A stretch of DNA of 64,000 nt from Plasmodium coatneyi (Eukaryota; Apicomplexa; Aconoidasida; Haemosporida; Plasmodiidae), in assembly GCF_001680005.1 (NCBI RefSeq), contig NC_033560.1, forward strand, positions 933,501-997,500, written 5' to 3'. Of this stretch, positions 44,989 through 58,062 are shown piece after piece. The notes under the pieces were generated by a model. It made no database searches and was not told where the DNA came from. It saw only the letters and a list, made by a program, of their open reading frames with translations. Both the position numbers and the translations under genes were made by a program. Positions within the stretch are counted from its first letter, which is position 1. The number at the start of each line of letters is the position of its first letter.

Positions 44989-45834
44989 TTTACTGCGCGC
45001 GGATCAGCTTCTATGGTGTGTGTGTGCGAGCGGACCAGAACACATCCTACCACACCCACACGGTGTTGCTTCACCGCAGAGGTTGCCCCTTCAGCGCCCA
45101 ACATTTCGAGGGCCCCCAAGGAGAAACGGACTGTGAAGGAGCACGCGGAAAAGAAAAGAAAAAAAACGCTACAAGGTTGAGAAGTGGTCGCAGGGCGAAC
45201 TGGTAAAATTGCGAAATCGCGAGTTTCTCATGTTGTGTAGTGTACTTTCTTTGTTCACTTGGCCGTTCACCGGGTTTGGTTCTTTTCCTTAATAGTTTTT
45301 TTTTTTTCTTATGACCTGTTCATATTTTTTTTTTATATTTGTTCTTTTTTTTTTTTTTTTTAAATCTGTTCATATATTTTTTTTTTATATGTTAATATGT
45401 GAATAATTTTTTTTTTTTTTTTTTTTTTTTTTGGTTTCCCGCGCCTTTTCCTACCGCAGGTTGCTACTCCTTTTGAGGTCCTCTAAATTGTACCGTTTGG
45501 CGAAGTTGCTCCATTCAGACTGGCACCTGTGCTTTTCTCCTTAATTTTTTTTTTGTCTCTCCGTTGCTTAACTCACGTGCGTACATATATATGTATACAT
45601 ATATGTTGCACACATTTTTTCACACCTATATGTGTGCCTCCTAAGAGGGCGATTTTCCCCCGGTGAGCAATCGCTCCGTTGCATTTCCGCGCGGGTAAAG
45701 TAGGATTCGTTTTGTGTAACCACGAATAAGCAGCTAACCCAACGGTAGACGAAACGGCCCAACAGCTGAGCAGCCCTCCAACGAGGCAGTCACCAAACCG
45801 CGCACTGTCCGCTACACGCCAAACAAAGAGGGAG
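44989..45834. other. Divergent promoter region with T-rich direct repeat
   Basis: Between the Tic22-like and RING genes. The core 45297-45432 is almost all T, with two copies of CTGTTCATAT...T...ATAT at 45316-45338 and 45366-45390. No gene is seen. Confidence 0.55.
45316..45390. repeat. Two near-copies of a T-rich 23-25 base unit
   Basis: Each copy has CTGTTCATAT(AT) followed by a T run and ATAT. They lie in the shared promoter region of the Tic22-like and RING genes and could be slippage products or binding sites. Confidence 0.6.
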
Positions 45835-47985
45835 ATGGCAGGGCCCTACCCCAGGCGCAATGGCAACAGCAGCCAAAGCAACAACCTAATCGCCACATTA
45901 AGTGAAATGCAAATTGACGCAGATTACATTCAGCAACTCAGATGGAACATAAAGACCAAGGTGGATATTTTAATGAGCAAATTATTCCCCATAACGAGAA
46001 AAAAAGAAGAAAAAAGATTTATAGTAATAATCGAAAAAAATAAAAATTATGATAATTTCCGATGCCCAATATGCATGCTGATACTGTACAAGCCAGTGAA
46101 GACAAAATGTGGCCACATGTTTTGCAAGGAATGCATAGAGCACGTTTTAAAAAAGTTCGACTACTGCCCCATGTGCAGGGAAAATATAAAGGAGTTTAAA
46201 TTGGAACCTGTGCAAAATAGCCTCCTGGGCAAGGAGTACACGGATATAAAAATCAGATGCTGGAAGTGCAGGGAAATTACTGATATAGAGCATTATGAGG
46301 CCCATCTGGAAAGTCACGTGGATGACGGAGATGAGGGGGGATATGGCTGCTGGAGGGGGAGTGGCGTCCCTACATGCCTCGTCACCGACACGACCCTGGG
46401 AAGGGTGTCATGTATAGGGAAAGCCCCACAAGCTGATCCAACAGAAACGCTCATTAGAGCTCTAAGCCCATTCTTCAATAAACGAATAAACGTAGCAAAT
46501 AGAGACGAATTTGTTAAAGCCGTGAGGGAGAACCAACTAAACACGGACATACACAGTGTGCACCTCTTGTTTGGGAAAAGGGTCGAAAAGGAAACCCCAA
46601 ATGGGAGGGAAGCCAAGCTGGGCATTTCACATGGAAGCCAAAGTGGGAACCCTAACTTGTGTCCAAGTACGAACCCACCTGAACAACACGGCGAAATGAT
46701 CAACATGGATGACATAACTTGGGACGCGTTCATCCTTGTGCAAATAAAATGGGAGAAAAAAAAGCAAATATATAAATCTGACGCGGGAGACGACGACAAA
46801 GTATACAGTTCTATGTTACCCTCTTCAACTGGTGACCTGAAAGGGGGGGAGAACATGGATGACTCCCTCTCCTACAAGAAGGATCAACCTACTGACCATA
46901 GCAGGAGGAATATCCTATACACATTAGACAATTTTGAAGCTTACCAAAAGAGGAAATTGAAAAAAAATAAAACGAACAAGTACTTTTATGTTCTCCTCGA
47001 GTACAACGCAAAGGGGTTGTTTTTCACCCCCATGAAAAACATTCCCGTGTTTAAAGACATGAACATGGAGAGGAGTGTCATTTATAGGGGTGGAGACAAG
47101 CGGTGGGATAAGCATAATATGAGGGAGGGTAAAAGGGAAGACACCTCCAGCCAGGACGAACAGTTAATTGACATCCTAGTGAAGATGAATGAAAAAATAA
47201 AATCCAGAACCTACCACAAGTACCTTTACAATGCCGTTCATTTATTTCATGAGTTTTTAAATTGGTACAGCAGCATAGAGCAGAGCGACACAAAAATTGC
47301 TGTAAAAAGAACCCATTTTAGAAAGAACCAACTGGAAGATCTAGAACTCATGCTTCTGCTCTTTTACTTGAAATACGAATGTACAATGCCGGAAAATGTG
47401 GACTACGGTGCGATGTACTCCTGTGCAACTTTTTTAAACAAAGTGATGAGCTCCGCAAAAGAAACAAACCAAGCTGTGTTCGTGACGGATGTATACACAT
47501 ATAGAAGTGATGCAATAACTCGGGGGAAGCACCGTCCCGGGGGGGGACAAACAAATAAGTCGAATTCGCTTGCTGCCCTTTCCAGCGTCTCTTTAAGAAA
47601 GGCAGACGTGAACATTCACTTTGTGCTCCGCGTGAGACGGGGGAAGCCAACTGCATGTGAAGACCAACAGGCAGGTGTAGGGGCAGGCGCAGCCCACCAT
47701 CAAGTGAAGGAACAACCCAGCAGAAATTTGCAGAATTATGATGACGTCACGGATTTATGTTACCTCCTGCTCTGCTTCTCTGACATGGGGTTCCAGTGGG
47801 ACGTAAATGAATCCCTAGACTTTTCAAAAACGAAAAAAAGTATTCCTTACAAGGAGATAAACGTTCTTTTTAGTATGGACAAATTGATACTTTGCCTTTT
47901 CAACGTGCGAAGGAAGAAATACAGCCCCTTATTTTGGAACTCCGCCCACCTGTTGCAGTACCTTTTGCACTTCTGCGCCGACTGA
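45835..47985 (+). CDS. RING-finger protein, probable E3 ubiquitin ligase
   Basis: A single exon from ATG 45835 encodes about 716 residues. A C3HC4 RING finger spans about residues 77-116: CPICML, then CGHMFCKEC, then CPMCREN. A further small Cys/His cluster, RCWKCREITDIEHYEAHLES followed by His, begins near residue 142 and resembles a TRAF-type zinc finger. The remaining ~540 residues have no recognised domain; they contain helical and aromatic-rich stretches (YLYNAVHLFHEFLNWYSS, LLFYLKYECTMPENVDYG) and low-complexity inserts. RING plus TRAF-like fingers is typical of E3 ligases. Substrate and location are unknown. It diverges from the Tic22-like gene and converges on RPL15. Confidence 0.8.
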   Translation: MAGPYPRRNGNSSQSNNLIATLSEMQIDADYIQQLRWNIKTKVDILMSKLFPITRKKEEKRFIVIIEKNKNYDNFRCPICMLILYKPVKTKCGHMFCKECIEHVLKKFDYCPMCRENIKEFKLEPVQNSLLGKEYTDIKIRCWKCREITDIEHYEAHLESHVDDGDEGGYGCWRGSGVPTCLVTDTTLGRVSCIGKAPQADPTETLIRALSPFFNKRINVANRDEFVKAVRENQLNTDIHSVHLLFGKRVEKETPNGREAKLGISHGSQSGNPNLCPSTNPPEQHGEMINMDDITWDAFILVQIKWEKKKQIYKSDAGDDDKVYSSMLPSSTGDLKGGENMDDSLSYKKDQPTDHSRRNILYTLDNFEAYQKRKLKKNKTNKYFYVLLEYNAKGLFFTPMKNIPVFKDMNMERSVIYRGGDKRWDKHNMREGKREDTSSQDEQLIDILVKMNEKIKSRTYHKYLYNAVHLFHEFLNWYSSIEQSDTKIAVKRTHFRKNQLEDLELMLLLFYLKYECTMPENVDYGAMYSCATFLNKVMSSAKETNQAVFVTDVYTYRSDAITRGKHRPGGGQTNKSNSLAALSSVSLRKADVNIHFVLRVRRGKPTACEDQQAGVGAGAAHHQVKEQPSRNLQNYDDVTDLCYLLLCFSDMGFQWDVNESLDFSKTKKSIPYKEINVLFSMDKLILCLFNVRRKKYSPLFWNSAHLLQYLLHFCAD

Positions 47986-49088
47986 GGTGGGTAGGCACAG
48001 CGATATGACCCAAAGGGAGGGTGCCCCTATCAGTGCTCACGCTTAGTGTCCAATATTGCAAACCTACCTACCAATGCTTCATATGTGTGTTAATTTGGTG
48101 TAGCTGTTTTGGGGTGCCCACCAAACCGTTTGTTGAGTCCATCCTGCTGTGCATTGCACTGCCCACCTGACTACCCAACCGAATTAACTCCCTTATTCTC
48201 CCCCTTTGGGTCACATTTTTTTTTTTTTTTTTTTTTTTTTTTTGTGAACAAGTCGAGGTGACTACTCCGTTACGATGGTCAGCCGGATCGACCAGCTGGG
48301 GTGCTTTATGAAGCCATCCTGCCTGACCCCGCTTACACCACTTAAGGGTAGCATTCCATTGGCTAAGCGGTTAAGATACTATGATGGATGCGTGCTCTAT
48401 TATTTACATTGGCGTGGTTAGACTAACCATTCTTGGCAAAACAGAAGAAGAAGTCCCCAATTGTGGATTGCCATTTTTGTGCGACTGACTCCCTTGGGGA
48501 CGTACTATTTGGCGCAAAATCGCCGCAAAATTGCCGCAACGGGTGTGTCCCTTCGCACCACCCCATGTTGGTGTTTTTAAAAAATATATTTTTTTATTTT
48601 TCGAGCGGGGGCATTGGTAAAAGGTCTTTGGTTCATGCAAGTGTTTGTGCACACGTAACAAAAAGGAGGTAGCCTTTCTGACACCACAGCGCACACGTGT
48701 GCGGAGGGGGTTACACAGCTGGAAGGGTCTTTACACAGATAAGTAGATATGTACACACATATTACATGCACAGGTTCATGTGCCTATGCATGCTCATATA
48801 TTTGCACACATATATATACATGCACAGTGCGCACGTCCTCGTGTGCAGGGGTCAGTCGGCTTACCGCAACACGCCCCATCTTCTCGTATGGGATAAAATT
48901 GAAAAAACGTTTAATTAATGATAAGGGAGGGGGTATGGGGGGAGATTTTTCTTTCCATGCCCATTGGCATTTTCGCCACGCGTCTGTCCAGGATACCTTT
49001 CGGATGGTTCTCGTTTCAGTTTCATTCCTTTCCTGGCTGCTTCCCTTACCCCTGTTTACGCCTCACACAATACCTACTCACCCCCCGT
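47986..49088. other. Convergent region between the RING gene and RPL15
   Basis: 1.1 kb with a T run at 48218-48243 and CACATATATATACATGCACA-type alternations near 48740-48840. Overlapping short frames on the plus strand towards 49100 are shadows of RPL15 or low complexity. No gene is supported. Confidence 0.5.
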
Positions 49089-49946
49089 TCATCTACATTT
49101 TCGCAACTTAATTAATTGCCTTCTCTTCCAGTTAGCCCTGATGGATGGTCTGCTCTTGGCGGATAAGTGTCCCTTAACACGGAGTCCTCTGTATTTCTTA
49201 CCGGCCGACGTCAGTCCTCTCAGTTCTCTATGCTTATGTACAGCGTTACAAATCCAATTAATCTTTGGATTATTTCGCACAGCATTATGCATAGGATCGA
49301 CCAAAATAACCTCGTAATATTTGTACACAGCATCCTGTCCTACCCAGTAGCTATTTAGAACCCTTAGGTTCCCACAGATACTTTTTCCTACTTTTCCTTC
49401 TGCAACACTTTTTAAGTTTCTTGTGGACTTTTGTTTATGTACACCTTGATGTTTTGGCTTTCCGTGCACAACACCTTTTCTCACTCTCTTTTTTCTATCT
49501 CCTCTTCTGACACGCACTCTGTAGATGACGAATCCTTGCAGGGCCTTATAGCCTAGTCGTCTGGCTTTGTCGGGCCTGCTCGGTCTCGACACTCGGTGCA
49601 CTACTGGTAGTTGCCTGTGGGGATGAGAAATGAACAAAAAAGCAGGTTAAGGGGCAGATTCGGGGTAGATTCAGGGCGGTGCCTTTTTTTTCTTTTTCCG
49701 CAGAATTGCTCGATACGCCGCATTAAGCATTGCCCAAGGGGATGCCCTTAACAGGCAAATGAGCATTTATGCATGTAAAGAATGAGGACCACATAACAGT
49801 TTGATACATGTGCGCCTTTACGGCGTGCCCATCCTCTACGGGGGAAGCTCTTACCTGTACTCCCAAGTTCTAACTCGGAGCAAGAAATGCATCGCATCCG
49901 ACTGCTTCTTCTTCCATATTTCTTGAATATACTTGTACGCTCCCAT
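49089..49946 (-). CDS. RPL15: 60S ribosomal protein L15 (eL15)
   Basis: Exons 49946-49855 and 49614-49089 join through AG|G to give 205 residues, the family length. The N-terminus MGAYKYIQEIWKKKQSDAMH and the core RPSRPDKARRLGYKALQGF are diagnostic of eL15. It is a basic structural protein of the large cytosolic ribosomal subunit. The 240-base intron has a GTAAGA donor and a CCCCACAG acceptor; an intron early in the coding sequence is common in ribosomal protein genes. Nothing is missing. Confidence 0.97.
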
Positions 49947-52900
49947 TTTTGATATTCTCTCTTTTTTTTTTTTTTTTTTTATTCTTTCACCTCTGCTTGG
50001 TACACTGTACGAATGGGGGATAACTTTGCAGGGATCCTACTTGGTTCGTTTCGCGGCTCGCAAAATACGAAGTGAATATGCTAAACAGCAATAGGGAACC
50101 AGATGGGCTGGGAATACATACGCTGCGCGTATCAACCACACGTATAACAAATATTGTTTCGTGCTTACTGTGCTATGTTGTATATATGTATGCAAAAATA
50201 CGCGGGCCCCTTAGGAAAATGTTCCTTTCGCTAGCAAATTTACTTTTCACCTTTCGACAAACGCTGACATGATATGACAAATGGCTTGCTCTGCCATGCG
50301 GAGTGTTGTTTGGTTTTTAAAAAAAAAAAAAAATTCCTTTTTTTATAATTTATTATTTTTTTTTTTTTTTTGCTCTTTTTTTACTACATCTGCTTTGCGC
50401 AAATAAAACGCTGGAAACTTTTTTTTGTTTATTTTTTGCGCCGCCTGTTGGCACTACCAAAATGTGGGGTGGATATGTATATAATGAAAATGCCCTGCTT
50501 GGATCAACAGCTGTTACGCGTTTTACAGGTATATATATGTACCGTATAATACTGTGCAGTTAAAAATGCATTTTCTTTCCCCACCATATATTTATGTATG
50601 CTTGTGCATATTGTGAAAAATTTTTAAAAATAACTGCAGCACGGGGGTGGATTTTCCTATCCCGGGGGGCGCGTGACATTTTGCTACGGTAGGAGGATGC
50701 TGTGCATAACAATACATATTATGGATAACAACCCCTTCATGGGAAAGTAAGCATGCTCGGTGCGCATTCACCTTTCGGGGTAAGGTATATTTAAAAAAAA
50801 AAAAAATATATCACGCCCTCTGCATTGTACGTTTTCACTGCTGTTGCTTTTTTTTTTTTTTTTTTTTTTTTTTTCTGCGTAACAACTATATACGGCATGT
50901 TCTCCCCTATATGCATACTTTCTTATGGGGGGGTAAATTGCTTTTTTTCCCCGCGGAAGGTGGCAGGGGTGACCGACCTGTACATATATGAATGTATATA
51001 GTTGTAATCCGCCCCGTGTGGCGCGAAACAGTTATAGGGAAAAAAAAAAAAAGAAAAAAGGTGACACCCGCGTAAACTCTTTTTAACCCCTCTTCACATA
51101 TTTTTTCCTCTTTTCCTGATGATATTTTATTTACGTTTGTTTTGCGTTTTATGTATACCTGTGGCCTTTCATGAGGGAGCACGAATCCATTTCTTCGCAC
51201 CTAGAATAACCTTTGCGCCTTGGGCGGTACCTCCCCCCGCCAGCAGAGTTTAAAGAACATTTTATATTTAGTTATGTTTTAGCCGCCCATCTCACTGATT
51301 TGTGTGAGAGGGTTCCCTTTTTTCTTTCTTTTTTTTTTAATCTATCTTTTTTACATTTTCAAATTATGTTCATAAGGTGGCATTTTCGCATAACAACTAA
51401 AACGATGGCGTTGGTATATTTTTTTTTTTTTTTTTTTTTTTTTCCTGAATGTCGCTCATAACGAATACATTAACAGGACTTAAACAAATGGGGTTGTTAG
51501 CGGCTTACCATTTTGCAACAAATGCGCCGAGGTTGTTACATTTACAAAAAAAAAGAAAAATAAAAAAAAAAACGAAAAAAAACGAAAAAATGCAGTAGTA
51601 AGGATATTTAACGTCTGTGCAAACGCGAATGCATGCACTCGATGGGCCCTTTTTACGGCTTACGAAAATGCAGCACTTTCCAACAACCATCGACGGGGGA
51701 ACAAATTGGAGGAAAAAAAAACCTGTGCAAGATGGCAGTGGAGCATGCAATCAGTCACGCTGACCACCGCCAATAACCTCTAAACAGTGTTGCCACTGAG
51801 AGAAATCACCTCGGAAGGGGTCACGACGAATAAGTTTGTGCGCACACACACGTATAAATGTACACATATGCCTATACGGGTATATGTTTATTCTTAGGAG
51901 GGCCTCCCCTAAAGTGGCAATGCAGCGATGTGGGTCTGCCCATCATTATCGCGCTGCGTGACAAAAGGGATATACCCCCCCATATGAGGTGCCCTCCTTT
52001 ACAAACTTTGTAAACAATTATGGCTTATGCAATAGTGCGCACTGAAATTGTACCTACCCCTTCATAAAAAAAAGGCCCTCAAACAAGCAGCACGCACGAA
52101 CAAACACACTTGTGCAGTTTCTGCGAGGGAAAATTGAAACAGGTGCGTAAGGACAATTGCCCTGGTTAGCAAATTTTAAGAAAAAAAAAAAAAACGGGGG
52201 AGCGTCCAAAGGGAAAGAAAGTCTCGCTAAAGGAGACGTGTACCACATGCAAGAGGTATCTTCCCATCCCCACGGTTGGATCAACAAATTAGAGAAGCTT
52301 ATTAAATTAAGAACAAATACATTGGGAAAAAAAAAAAAAAAAAAAAGTTGCTAATACAGACATGTGTGTTCATCATTAACAGTAGGTAACAAATAAGCAC
52401 AAGTGAAAGTAAAAATCATGATATGGGGTATTGGCACATGGATACCACTTTTTCGTGTTCTTTTTTGTTTCCCCCCTGTTTTGCCTCCTTTTTTTCTCCT
52501 GACCACACTCATTGCATTGAAAATTGCCAAAAAAAAGGAATGCCCTCATTCCTCTGTATGTGGTTGCAAGGATACCATGCCTTCCTCTTATCTTTCCATT
52601 CGAATGGGAACATTGGACAAGTGCAAAAGATGAACAGCAGCAATGGGGGCGAGAAAAAAAAATAAATAAATAAGAAGAATTCACCTTTTAAAAGTGTCGA
52701 ATTCGTAGAATAAAAAAATGAGGGGGGAGCAGGTTATCGATTCTCTACTGGACTTCCCTTCAAACAGGCGCAAGGCAGGCGCACGAAGTAGATATATACA
52801 TACGCATACATATATGCATACATACACATACCTGCGTTCCCAACTGCGCTCACCTAATCCATATGTGATAATGCCCATTCGACACTCAGTGGTAGGAGGA

Positions 52901-53842
52901 AAAAGAAAAAGCCAACACGTGTAAGTATGCACCCATGACAGGGGATCAAATACACAGGTGAGTTCACACATGCTGGCACCTCTTCTCTCCTCACCATCAG
53001 TTGTAGGTGCATTTCTCACCAGGACTATTCGCCAAATCGGCTAACCGCAACAAACGTCGACAAAGCTCGACTACCACTACCACCATCACTTCCCACCAAT
53101 GCATGCACAAAAAAAAAAGGGGGAAAATTAAAAAGCATCAAATAATTTAAAGTGGCAAAATTCAAAAAGGCCCAAGGAAAGGAATATGTATTAATTCGAT
53201 TCGCAATTAACAAAGACATCTTTTAAAGACATGAGTGTAATTTGGGTGAATGGATGGGTAGGGACTCCATGGCTTATAAATGGATAATTCTTTAATTCTT
53301 CAAAGGTACGAAAAAAAACAAAAATATAAGGACATGCACAATTCTGTCCTTGGTACAGTTATGTATATAAACGCATAAACATATGCACCATGCTACATAC
53401 ACGTGTAAGTGAATCGAAATGTGGCTGGCCTATACCCAGGGAGATGCTTCTCCACGTTGGTTCTGGCGAGTTCACGTGTGCACATGCGGATGTTCATGCA
53501 GATGTTCATGCGTGGAGACACATGAGGAAGAAAATACGAACTCGACATGACACGGCTGAGGGACTAACTGTGGTCGGCGACTCAGAGCGAAGGTACACAT
53601 TCCTCACGCACCCGTGGGGGGATACACAAACATGCATACGTAACGATAGGCGTGTAAATATGAAGGCATACGCGTCTACCCCTATACGGGAGCACATGTC
53701 TACATATTCGGGAACACGCACCCACATTCGCACATGCACACCATCGTCACTAATGTATCGAGTCACACGCAAGAGGGGAAGAACTAAAAACTACCTCCAC
53801 GGGGCTGTGGGGAAGAGCACTTCGCCTTATTGATAGTCAGCT
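49947..53842. other. 3.9-kb gap with no recognised gene
   Basis: The longest gene-free stretch of the core region: 5' flank of RPL15 and 3' flank of the RRM gene. It is rich in T runs (49960-49981, 50354-50371, 50848-50875, 51420-51443), A runs (52184-52195, 52327-52346) and CACATG/TATGCATA microsatellites. Frames at 52376-52684 (minus, containing CNECGQEKKRR), 52681-53019 (minus) and 53390-53833 (plus) are open but show no recognisable composition or start context. A non-coding RNA cannot be excluded. Confidence 0.45.
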
Positions 53843-56305
53843 TCAATCACATGCACCGCCGGCGCTTTTTCCAGTGCCCATGCCGCTTGCACAGACACAT
53901 GAAGGTATATGCACATGCACACAAGAACATACACATATTCACACACATGCACACGCAAACTTCCGCAAGTCACACCTTACTCTACAAACATTTTTATTTT
54001 CTGGTTGTTCAACATGCCACCATCATAACGGCCTTAAGGGGGAAAAAAAGGGGGCAATTTCAACGGGTGAACTCCACATAAACATTGTACGAGCCGCACA
54101 CATGCTTTGTGTGCAACTGGTAGACACTCATACACTCTCACGAAGGAGAAATGCAACTTCCTTCGTATTATCGCTCCCCTCAAATGGTTTTTTTCTACAC
54201 AGTCGTTCGTTCTTAATTTCTTACTAGCTGCGAAGGCGGCCGATTCGTAGTCGGGAAAGGTTAAGCATGCGCGGCCTGAGTGCTCGCCCTGCAGGGAAAA
54301 AAAAAAAAAACATGTGTGCAAAGCTAGCTAGCCAATTTTTCACTTTCACAAAAAAAAAAAAAAAAAAAAAAAATGTTGTAGCCATTTGGTGAAGGCTCAA
54401 AATATTCCTACCTTGCTGGTTAACATAATGTCTGCTCGAAGAATGTTCCCCATGAACCTGAAGGTTTCCATAATTTCCCTGGAACTAAGGTTTTTCGGGA
54501 TCTGCGGTGTGGGTAAAATATGGGCATGCGTTAACACGTAAACTACATGGGTATACACAAATATGCACCCACAGGAGGTATGGAGGACTAAATGCAAACA
54601 ACGCAAAAAACTCACATTCGTGATGATTATGTTGTGCGGCTTGCTGTCAAAGGGCTGGTTGGGCATTCTCCCCATTTTGTCCTTGTACTTGTTGAACTTC
54701 ATTTTGTCTGAACCTTGGTCATCTAAAAGGGGGAAACAGGAACAAGGGTAATGTAATGGTAAAGAAAGTGTAAACGGCACGTATAAACATGACTACTCGA
54801 TCATCTACTAATCGCTGGGTTAAACCCTACGCAGGCGCACTTATAATGGCACAACTTTAATGCACGCTGCGGAAAGAAAAATGTATTACACATGGGGTAC
54901 TTCATATTCGCTAAGCTGCTATCATATGGGGCATTGGGGATGGACGTGCCCATGGAGCCTCCCCACATATTGACGTCTACGTGAGGGGGAAAAAAAAAAA
55001 AAAAATGAACATTGTAATGATGGTACACTACTTTCAAACATTGCCCATATTTGTTGCTACAGGAATAAAAAAAAAAAAAGGGGGTCTCGTTCGAATAACT
55101 GGTGGGTTATCCAATCGCTGCCTTACTCGGATCACTTCCAAACGCCCTGGGTTGATAATATTTGGGAATACTGCTATCTTCAATGGAGTTGGGATAAGTC
55201 CCGTACATTTGTTTATCGTCCCCATATTCGTTTGTGGAAAGCTTGGATAGAGCTGCAAAACGGGGCATGGAAAACAAGCAAGAGTTAGTAGAAGTTGGCT
55301 AACTTAGCATGGCAACACGGGTATGCAAACATATGCCTGTGTAGAAGCACGCCAAGTTGACGCTGCGACAGGAAAGCCGCTCCTCGTACCCGGTTCTCCC
55401 GGGGGTTTGTACACATAATAATTTGGATTGGCAGAGGGAGGCATATTCGCATAATTCTGCTTCATGCTCGGAGGGGGGAGGACTTTTTTGGCGCTGCCAC
55501 TCTGCTGTTGTTGCATGTCCATATAGGTATATTCACCACTTTGGTGCATATAACTATTGGACACCAACATGTTCCTTTTTTCTACATTCATGCTCATGGC
55601 ATTGTTGCTTTGTAGATGAGGAGCTGGTCTCAACGTAGGAGTTGACACATAAGTTTCACTTTCCATTACGTTATTCCCTTTATAATTTTTTTTGGACGTA
55701 TTGTTATAGTACATGTTTGACTGAAGGTTGGCAGGATTCATTTGCATATTGCAATTAGATATGCAGCTCATATTAACGTTTGCCGTTTTTATGTTCGGAT
55801 TGTGTGGAACATTTCTGGGGTTCATGGGAGGTAAGGGTCCAGTGGTAGGGGGACCCATGTTCATATTGTGATGGTAACTGGGTGGTGGGTTCATCATTTG
55901 ATGATTTGGTGGGGGGATGGAGTTGGGCATCCCACCAGCAGAACCTCCAGGAATTGGGCATTGATTGAATAAGCCCATGTTGGAACTGTTTCTGAATTTA
56001 TAGCTGTCCCCTCCATCTCCCGTTATAGGGGGAGGTGGTGGAGGAGGAGGGGGGGGTGGAGGACAAATGGGCAATGAATTGGGGGTACTAGCAGGATTGC
56101 TCTTTTGCATTTTTTTGTAATTCTTTTGGCCATTTTTTGAAGATATGGATGCCTTTTTTTTGGATTTCCTCATAGAATTTTTCCTCCTGTTTTTCTTTGC
56201 ATTTCCCTTTTTTTTCTCATTTTCTGTTCCCCCATTTTGTTCCTTGTTCGTGGCTTCCGCTTCCGCCTCCACTTTCTCGGGGGCCTCATCTTTCGGCGAA
56301 TCCAT
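53843..56305 (-). CDS. Proline-rich single-RRM RNA-binding protein
   Basis: Eight exons join in frame: 56305-55390, 55252-55127, 54976-54809, 54722-54616, 54501-54412, 54288-54225, 54032-53981 and 53885-53843, giving about 521 residues. The N-terminus is charged (KKKGNAKKNRRKNSMRKSKK), followed by a twelve-proline run and a long Asn/Met/Pro/Tyr-rich region. The RRM is C-terminal and split over four exons: HNIIITN (RNP2 position), IPKNLSSREIMETFRFMG, GRACLTFPDYESAAFAA (RNP1 position) and GGMLNNQKIKMFV. Its RNP1 lacks the usual aromatic pair. Low-complexity plus RRM suggests a role in mRNA granules or splicing, by inference. Exon 3 (with CHYKCACVGF) and the last exon are the least certain. From memory an RNA-binding protein follows RPL15 in P. 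falciparum chromosome 4. Confidence 0.75.
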
Positions 56306-57436
56306 TTTGTCTGGGGTCGCGCATAAGTACGTCCGTTCGTTCGTGAGGATAAATTTATAAGTATAAATATATGTATTATACGCTTGGCAGTGCGGACGCG
56401 TCAACCGTGAACCAGGCGTGGGTGGTTTAGCGTTCAATGTGGGAAGATAAATTAACTGACGCCATAAATTTCTGCTAAAAAAAGTGAAGCTACAGGAAGA
56501 GAGCTACACAGCGCAAAGGTGTTTTAAAGAAACAAAAAGATGGCAAAGTAACACTACTACGCCGGTGGGGGGGAAAAAAAAAAATGTTAAACTTCACGCA
56601 CGTATGGTTCAATTGGTATATGTGCATTGGTATGCATATACTTCGTCAACGATCTTTTTTGCTGCCTTGTACATTCTCTCATGAGCATTCGCGTATAAAT
56701 GGGTTGGTAAAAATTAGTCCTTTTTTTGTGCAGAGAAGGAGCTGTGGTCAACAAGCACATACATATATCATCTCACATACGTCTGCTATTCCGATAATCA
56801 CGAAATGTACGCCTGGAGAATATGCATGTTAATTTAGTGTGGGTTCGTCACTGCTTCCTTTTCTGCATGTTTTTTTTTTTTTTTCCAATTTAAATCCTCT
56901 CATCCTTGTGCGCATATATTTTTCCGTCCGAAGGATAGGGCGCAAATATCCAAAAGGAAAAATATATATATGTACAGAGTGGGGGTAAATTTTGGCCGTA
57001 CTTTATTTTTTTTTTTTTTTTTTGCTGCTTCTTCAAAGTGCCATTCTCAGCGGTGCCCCAAGGGCACATAAACGCGCGCGCATGCAGGTATTCCCCAAGA
57101 AAAAAAAAATATATAAAGAATGTAACAAAAATAAGGAACGATATAAATGTAAAATTTTTTCACATCATCCGTCCAGCATTACCTCTGCACGTGGTTTTAT
57201 TTAAAGAATTTTTTTTTGCGCAGAAAGTTGGCACAAGAAGTGTCAACACTTGGAAAATTATAACCCATGGGGTGTAAACAGGCGAGGGGGGCCATTGTAG
57301 CCTTCACCTGAGTTACATATAAAATTTCACCTGCTTGCACATGCATATGTGAAAACATATGTGAATACGTATTTGAATACATATGTGTGTTTCTCAACCC
57401 ACGCTACGTTCAAAGTTGAGGCCTCTATTGTATGCG

Positions 57437-57470
<34 letters not shown>

Positions 57471-58062
57471 ACTTAAAATGATTTGCAGAATGCGTACATG
57501 TACACCAAATGCCCATTGGGCACACATACCGCTTTAGGCGTGTGGGGAACAAAGGTAAACCATCGGGAGGGAGGAAGGAGACTCATTACAGGAAATGGCC
57601 AACGTAGGACCATTTGCAAAAATGCATATATAGTTGTACCATTCGTGTAGTATTGAGGAGAAATATATCCTTGTTTGCTCCTTCGTTGACCGCTTGGCGG
57701 GAGCAACACTTTTCAAGGAGAGCAGCAAACTGCCACGATGCATACCGTTCCGCGCCGTTCACGTGATACATATGTACTGGGAGTTGTACTTATAAGAACT
57801 TTTTCTTTTTTTTCCCTTTTCCTCCCCCTCTTTGTCTTTACCCATTTGTCGCTTCCCAAGTTCACAAAGTGGTGTTCCACATTGCGCGAACTCCCTTATG
57901 TTACGTATAGATGGGGAAGTGCTTAAGGGGGTGGATGGGCATACTTTGTTCAGTTGTTATTATGCCCGCAGGTCAGGGTAGCATCACCCAAAAACGCGTC
58001 CACGAACATGTGTGCTGCTTCACCAAGCGATACGTCATTTCTGTATTTGCGAACGTGTGTGG
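56306..58062. other. Intergenic between two minus-strand genes
   Basis: 5' flank of the RRM gene and 3' flank of the NT-C2 candidate. It contains T runs at 56871-56884 and 57006-57023, an A run at 57438-57467 and repeated ACATATGTGAA(A/T)AC words at 57343-57390. No gene is seen. Confidence 0.5.
57340..57390. repeat. Short tandem of ACATATGTGAATAC-type words
   Basis: Three to four diverged copies of a 14-base word (CATATGTGAAAACA, CATATGTGAATACG, TATTTGAATACA) follow each other. This is simple-sequence drift in an intergenic region. Confidence 0.6.

Noticed and set aside
53390..53833. 147-codon plus-strand frame rich in His, Thr and Arg
   Set aside because: It covers CACATGCACAC-type microsatellite sequence and shows no conserved motif; a chance frame is more likely.
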